Shown here piece after piece: positions 60,278 to 64,000 of a stretch of 64,000 nt of DNA. Both the position numbers and the translations under genes were made by a program. The stretch comes from CAZFLY01 sp964519995 (GTDB lineage Bacteria; Planctomycetota; Phycisphaerae; Sedimentisphaerales; Anaerobacaceae). Numbering within the stretch: position 1 is the first letter of the stretch; each line of letters begins with the position of its first letter. The notes below the pieces were generated by a model. The model saw only the letters and a list, made by a program, of their open reading frames with translations, was not told the origin of the DNA and did no database searches. The DNA lies in assembly GCA_964519995.1 (NCBI GenBank), contig CAZFLY010000002.1:1-64000 (forward strand), given 5' to 3'.

Positions 60278-61549
60278 ATGGATGTACTTTTAATTGGCGG
60301 TGGGGGGCGCGAACATGCAATCGCTTGGAAGTTAGCTCAATCAAAAAAACTAGGCAAACTCTATATTGCTCCTGGTAATGCTGGGACAGCCCAGTGCGGA
60401 GAGAATATCCCTGTTGCAGCCACGGACACTGGCAGCTTGGTAGATTTTGCAAAACAAAATCATGTCGAGTTGGTGGTGGTGGGGCCGGAAGACCCACTTG
60501 CAGCGGGACTTGTAGATGCAATGGAACAGGTGGGTATAAAGGCGTTTGGTCCGAGCGCGGGCGCGGCACAACTCGAGGCGGACAAAGCGTTCGCAAAGCA
60601 ATTGATGCGCTCCAGCGCCGTCTCAACTGCCGAAGGCAGAATCTTCGATAGGTTCAGCGATGCTAAAACATATATTGCAAGCAGAGACGAACCGGTTGTA
60701 ATAAAAGCAGCAGGTCTTGCAAAGGGTAAAGGAGTCGTTGTCTGCGATGACCCCTCGGACGGGATTTTAGTTGCTGAAAAGATAATGTGCGGTAAGGAAT
60801 TTGGCTCAGCAGGTGACAGAATCATCGTTGAAGACAAGCTTTTAGGTGAAGAGGCCTCGATACTTGCTTTTGTAGATGGTCATAACATTTATGTCATGGA
60901 ATCGTCCCAGGACCACAAACCCATCGGTGATGGTGACACGGGGCCCAATACCGGCGGGATGGGTGCCTACAGTCCAGCTCCCGTTGTTACTGAAGAGCTA
61001 ATGGACAAGATTACCCGCGAGATTCTTGTGCCGGTCGTGGATGGCTTGAATCGCAATGGCACCCCTTATAAGGGTGTGCTTTATGCGGGACTTATGATTA
61101 CAGGCGGCGGCCCAAGAGTGCTGGAGTTTAATGTTCGTTTCGGTGACCCCGAGACTCAGCCGATTCTTATGCGGCTGAAGAGTGATTTGTTAGAGGTTTG
61201 CCTTGCCGTCTGCGAGGGCAGGCTCGACGAGGTCACGCTGGAATGGGACCAGCGTCCTGCAGTGTGTGTTGTAATGGCCTCAGGTGGTTATCCGGGTGAC
61301 TATGAAAAGGGCAGGATAATTACTGGTTTGAAAGAAGCCGAGCAACTTCAGGACGTAGTTGTTTTTCATGCCGGCACGAAAAAGCAGAATGGAGACGTTG
61401 TTACCGATGGTGGCCGAGTGTTGGGCGTGACCGCTCTTGGAGATGGTATCCGGCAGGCTAAAGTTAGAGCGTATCAAGCCATCGACAGGATACAATTTGA
61501 AGGTGCCTATTGGCGCCGGGATATAGCTGATAAAGCCATGAAAAAATGA
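60278..61549 (+). CDS. purD: Phosphoribosylamine--glycine ligase
   Basis: PurD joins glycine to 5-phosphoribosylamine with ATP, giving GAR, the second step of purine synthesis. The 423-residue ATP-grasp protein has MDVLLIGGGGREHAIAWKLA at the N-terminus and PGNAGTAQ near 33. The ATP-binding core has PVVIKAAGLAKGKGVVVCDD (about 140-159) and EEASILAFVDG. The metal and substrate loop is DGDTGPNTGGMGAYSPAP (about 215-232), followed by FNVRFGDPETQPIL. Length is normal. GAGGTAAGGAT just before ATG supports the start. The gene stands alone, ahead of the AsmA-like gene. A 14-base perfect palindrome overlaps its stop codon (61548-61561). Confidence 0.96.
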   Translation: MDVLLIGGGGREHAIAWKLAQSKKLGKLYIAPGNAGTAQCGENIPVAATDTGSLVDFAKQNHVELVVVGPEDPLAAGLVDAMEQVGIKAFGPSAGAAQLEADKAFAKQLMRSSAVSTAEGRIFDRFSDAKTYIASRDEPVVIKAAGLAKGKGVVVCDDPSDGILVAEKIMCGKEFGSAGDRIIVEDKLLGEEASILAFVDGHNIYVMESSQDHKPIGDGDTGPNTGGMGAYSPAPVVTEELMDKITREILVPVVDGLNRNGTPYKGVLYAGLMITGGGPRVLEFNVRFGDPETQPILMRLKSDLLEVCLAVCEGRLDEVTLEWDQRPAVCVVMASGGYPGDYEKGRIITGLKEAEQLQDVVVFHAGTKKQNGDVVTDGGRVLGVTALGDGIRQAKVRAYQAIDRIQFEGAYWRRDIADKAMKK

Positions 61550-61605
61550 TAATCGATTATCGCTAATTTGTTATTTTTCAGCGCTATCGCGAAGGCTATA
61601 CGTTT

Positions 61606-64000
61606 ATGGCCCATTCCGAAACGAACGAGTCAAAGCTCAAGACCAGTAGCCAGGGAAGCAAAACGGGTCACTTTCTCCGCTGGTTCATTTTGGGGATTAT
61701 TTTCATCTTGGTGGTTGTCCTTTTTTTGATTCAAACAGTACGAACTCTGCCGCGGGTAGCTATTGCTGAGATTAGCAAACTGGCCAACGCAAAAATCAGC
61801 GTCGGGTCGCTTGACATTCGTTTCGATGGTTCCGTCTTGATCAGGAATCTCGTAGTCAAGCCTACCGAAGCGCAGGATTATGACAACACGATACTGAGAG
61901 CTGGAACAGTGTATGCGCGTTTCAGTGTGCCAAGTCTGTTACTATTAAGGCCTCGTTTGAATGAGATAAGAGTTAATGATTTTATTTTCGATGCCAAATT
62001 CGATTTGGACACAGGGCGGTGGAATATAGTTACTCTCAAGCAAAATGTCCCTAAAGGTGGTTCCGGGAAGATGCCTCTTATCCATCTCGAGAAAGGCCGA
62101 CTTCGATACTGCAAGGTCAAGAATGGACAGGTGGAAGTTGCTGCCGCGATACCGATTGATGCAAAATTTGGCTCCGACGAGGAGAAACAGGATGGATATA
62201 GCTTCAACATAACAACGGCCACAATAGCCGGCGGTTTTGGAAAGAGTAATTTAAGGGGTCTTTGGAGGCCGGGTAATATCACGGTCGCAGGAGGAATCTC
62301 ATCCACGGATATCCCTTCGTTCGAAAGGACTCTTGTCATAGATATTTTAGCTGCTGAACTTACCTACGACAAGGAAGGCAGCTATTCACTAAAACTCAGT
62401 ATAGAGGATTTACACAGCACTCGCACTCCTGAAGCGGAGACTTACGAATGGGTCAGGCCGGCATTTTTGGATAAATCCACACCATTTACTGCTTTGCAGA
62501 AGTTCTTTAGCCGGTACCGACCCGCCGGTACGGTGGATATTCGTTTGGATGCTTGGGGTAACTTTAAGCGACTGAACGAGAGCATCTTAAAGGGCATTGC
62601 GCATTGTAAGGATGTTTCAATTTGCGACCGCAAATTCCCTTATTTAATAGAACACATCGCCGGCAATATCGACCTTGCCGAAAGCAAGGTTGATCTGAGA
62701 GACCTTTCCGGCAAACATGGCGACGTGGACGTAACTATCGGTGGCTGGGCCGGAGGATTTGGTCCGGATTGGCAGTACTATATCAAAGTCACGAGTGGCA
62801 ACATGGCCTTAGATCGGGATTTGTATGATGCATTTAGCGCAAAATGGAAAGAACTTTGGGATACATTTTCTCCACACGGGCTTGCAGCGATAGATTGCAC
62901 TTTCAGTCGAAGCTCACAAACGGATAAGAAGAAGACCTTGGTGGTTAATCTGCTTGGTGTTGATGCCCAATACAGGCGATTTCCTTATCCCTTAAGGAAT
63001 CTCACGGGAAAGCTCTTTTTCGACCGCGATTCAGTCATCGTCTCAGACGTGCTTTCACAGGTTGAAGGACGCAGAATAACTCTAAATGGTAGAGTTGCAG
63101 GGCGCGGAACAGATCGGCCGATTTATTATCTATCGGCTAAGGCAAACGATATTCCTCTGGATTCAACATTGGAAGCCGCGTTGCCGGAAAAGCAGAGGAG
63201 TCTTTATAACCGGCTCAATATGACTGGCCTGGCAGATGCCAGTATTATGATTTTTACACCTTCAGAAGGGCAAGGGTCGGCAAGTTTTTTGGCGGACGTT
63301 TCTGTCAAAGATGCATCCTTGAATGTGAGTGAACCTTCATTGATTATCTCCGATGTATCGGCAAAGGTTGTTCTGACACCTGGTTCGGTAAGCATTACAA
63401 ATTTTGCCGGTCTATATGGTAACGGTTCAGTCTCACTTGTCGGAGGCTTACAACTTGGTGATACTGGACAGCCTGATTATTATCACCTAACCGTCGATGC
63501 GAAAGAGGCTCACTTAGACGATGGTTTGATTGGCTTGTTGCCGGCGTCGCTGGAAAAAGTTATACGTCAATCTCAACTTGAGGGCAGGATAAATCTACAT
63601 ACTGAATTGAACAAGACCTTCGATGAGCAAGCCGATTATAAAGTCGTTGTAGATTGCTTGGGTGACAATATTAGTTTTGGGTGGTTCCCCTATCCTCTAA
63701 GAGTTGTCACTGGTAGGTTGACGATTAGAAATGATAGTATCGCACTTGAGGACATCATAGCGACGCCGGTGGATGATGTCCAAATGGTAGAACCTGCAGC
63801 GACAGTCAAGTTGAATGGGCAAATGACTTTAGTGAATAATGCTTTCAATCGAGGCCGATTTAGGCTTTCAGCGAGTGACATGCTTTTCGATGAAAAACTA
63901 AATGCCGCTTTGACCGAAAGCATCGGGCCTGTTTTTCAAAAGCTGGCACCTGCCGGACGTTTTGACTTGAATATCGAGAGCGTAGAGATTCTCAACGACA
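61606..64000 (+). CDS. AsmA/TamB-like large membrane-anchored protein (partial, runs off the window)
   Basis: The frame opens at ATG 61606 and stays open to the end of the window, 798 codons without a stop. Residues 1-22 are polar. One transmembrane helix follows (FLRWFILGIIFILVVVLFLI, about 23-42), and everything after is predicted periplasmic. The start of the outer part, ANAKISVGSLDIRFDGSVLI, is the pattern of AsmA, YhdP and TamB proteins, which form long beta-groove bridges for lipid transport or outer-membrane assembly. Repeated units such as GRVAGRG, LTGKLFFDRDS and VTGRLTIRNDS follow the DUF3971/AsmA style. The ribosome-binding site is weak. In an organism with LPS genes, a role in outer-membrane lipid traffic is plausible. 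Confidence 0.85.
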   Translation, partial: MAHSETNESKLKTSSQGSKTGHFLRWFILGIIFILVVVLFLIQTVRTLPRVAIAEISKLANAKISVGSLDIRFDGSVLIRNLVVKPTEAQDYDNTILRAGTVYARFSVPSLLLLRPRLNEIRVNDFIFDAKFDLDTGRWNIVTLKQNVPKGGSGKMPLIHLEKGRLRYCKVKNGQVEVAAAIPIDAKFGSDEEKQDGYSFNITTATIAGGFGKSNLRGLWRPGNITVAGGISSTDIPSFERTLVIDILAAELTYDKEGSYSLKLSIEDLHSTRTPEAETYEWVRPAFLDKSTPFTALQKFFSRYRPAGTVDIRLDAWGNFKRLNESILKGIAHCKDVSICDRKFPYLIEHIAGNIDLAESKVDLRDLSGKHGDVDVTIGGWAGGFGPDWQYYIKVTSGNMALDRDLYDAFSAKWKELWDTFSPHGLAAIDCTFSRSSQTDKKKTLVVNLLGVDAQYRRFPYPLRNLTGKLFFDRDSVIVSDVLSQVEGRRITLNGRVAGRGTDRPIYYLSAKANDIPLDSTLEAALPEKQRSLYNRLNMTGLADASIMIFTPSEGQGSASFLADVSVKDASLNVSEPSLIISDVSAKVVLTPGSVSITNFAGLYGNGSVSLVGGLQLGDTGQPDYYHLTVDAKEAHLDDGLIGLLPASLEKVIRQSQLEGRINLHTELNKTFDEQADYKVVVDCLGDNISFGWFPYPLRVVTGRLTIRNDSIALEDIIATPVDDVQMVEPAATVKLNGQMTLVNNAFNRGRFRLSASDMLFDEKLNAALTESIGPVFQKLAPAGRFDLNIESVEILND

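Noticed and set aside
1..64000. CRISPR arrays, tRNA or rRNA genes, prophage or integron
   Set aside because: No regularly spaced repeats, cloverleaf-like intergenic sequence, phage structural genes or integrase were found on reading both strands by eye; a tRNAscan-type search would be needed to exclude tRNAs fully.

Overview
This window looks like chromosomal DNA of a Gram-negative, diderm planctomycete-like bacterium, most plausibly of the Phycisphaerae. That placement is an inference from gene content: LPS heptose and lipid A genes, GatCAB, prepilin-like PilX proteins, a DksA-like protein with a half-lost zinc finger, and a large AsmA-like protein. GC content is moderate. Most genes are housekeeping. 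I found no rRNA, tRNA, CRISPR array or prophage.

Layout. 0.3-6.1 kb: nnrE converges on a minus-strand group of four genes (membrane glycosyltransferase, DUF362, HAD phosphatase, membrane-anchored coiled-coil protein). 6.4-13 kb, plus strand: a decaprenyl-phosphate phosphoribosyltransferase-like UbiA protein, rluB, rpmB with a clear terminator, then gatC, a secreted esterase, gatA, gatB and a cupin. 13.2-20 kb: a three-gene signalling operon made of a cytosolic kinase with ten PAS domains, a MEDS-domain kinase homologue that has lost its phosphoacceptor histidine, and a NarL-type regulator. 20.6-28.6 kb, minus strand: an LPS operon (lpxK, hldE, gmhA, gmhB, a GT9-WaaP-like fusion, GT4, plsY). 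28.8-34.1 kb: a ketopantoate reductase-like protein, a DJ-1 protein, NAD-isocitrate dehydrogenase, a membrane protein, yacG and a DksA-like protein. 34.3-38.9 kb, minus strand: mutL followed by a BtuFCD-type metal or corrinoid ABC importer. 39.1-39.8 kb: a broken REP-associated transposase (RAYT) flanked by REP-like palindromes. 39.8-54.5 kb: gpmI, lspA, a BFN-domain protein, valS (with an AT-rich internal insert), rho, coaE, lon and carB. 54.9-60.1 kb, minus strand: two PilX-like proteins and a small acidic secreted protein, then two adjacent genes that are each broken by one lesion. 60.3-64 kb: purD and the start of a large AsmA/TamB-like protein that runs off the window.

The most unusual items are the signalling operon (an exact 360-bp internal PAS duplication plus a partner with His changed to Gln), the RAYT/REP locus, the valS insert, the fused and membrane-tethered enzymes of the heptose operon, and the pair of singly broken genes near 59-60 kb. 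Start codons were chosen from ribosome-binding sites, operon spacing and where family homology normally begins; alternatives are given in the entries.
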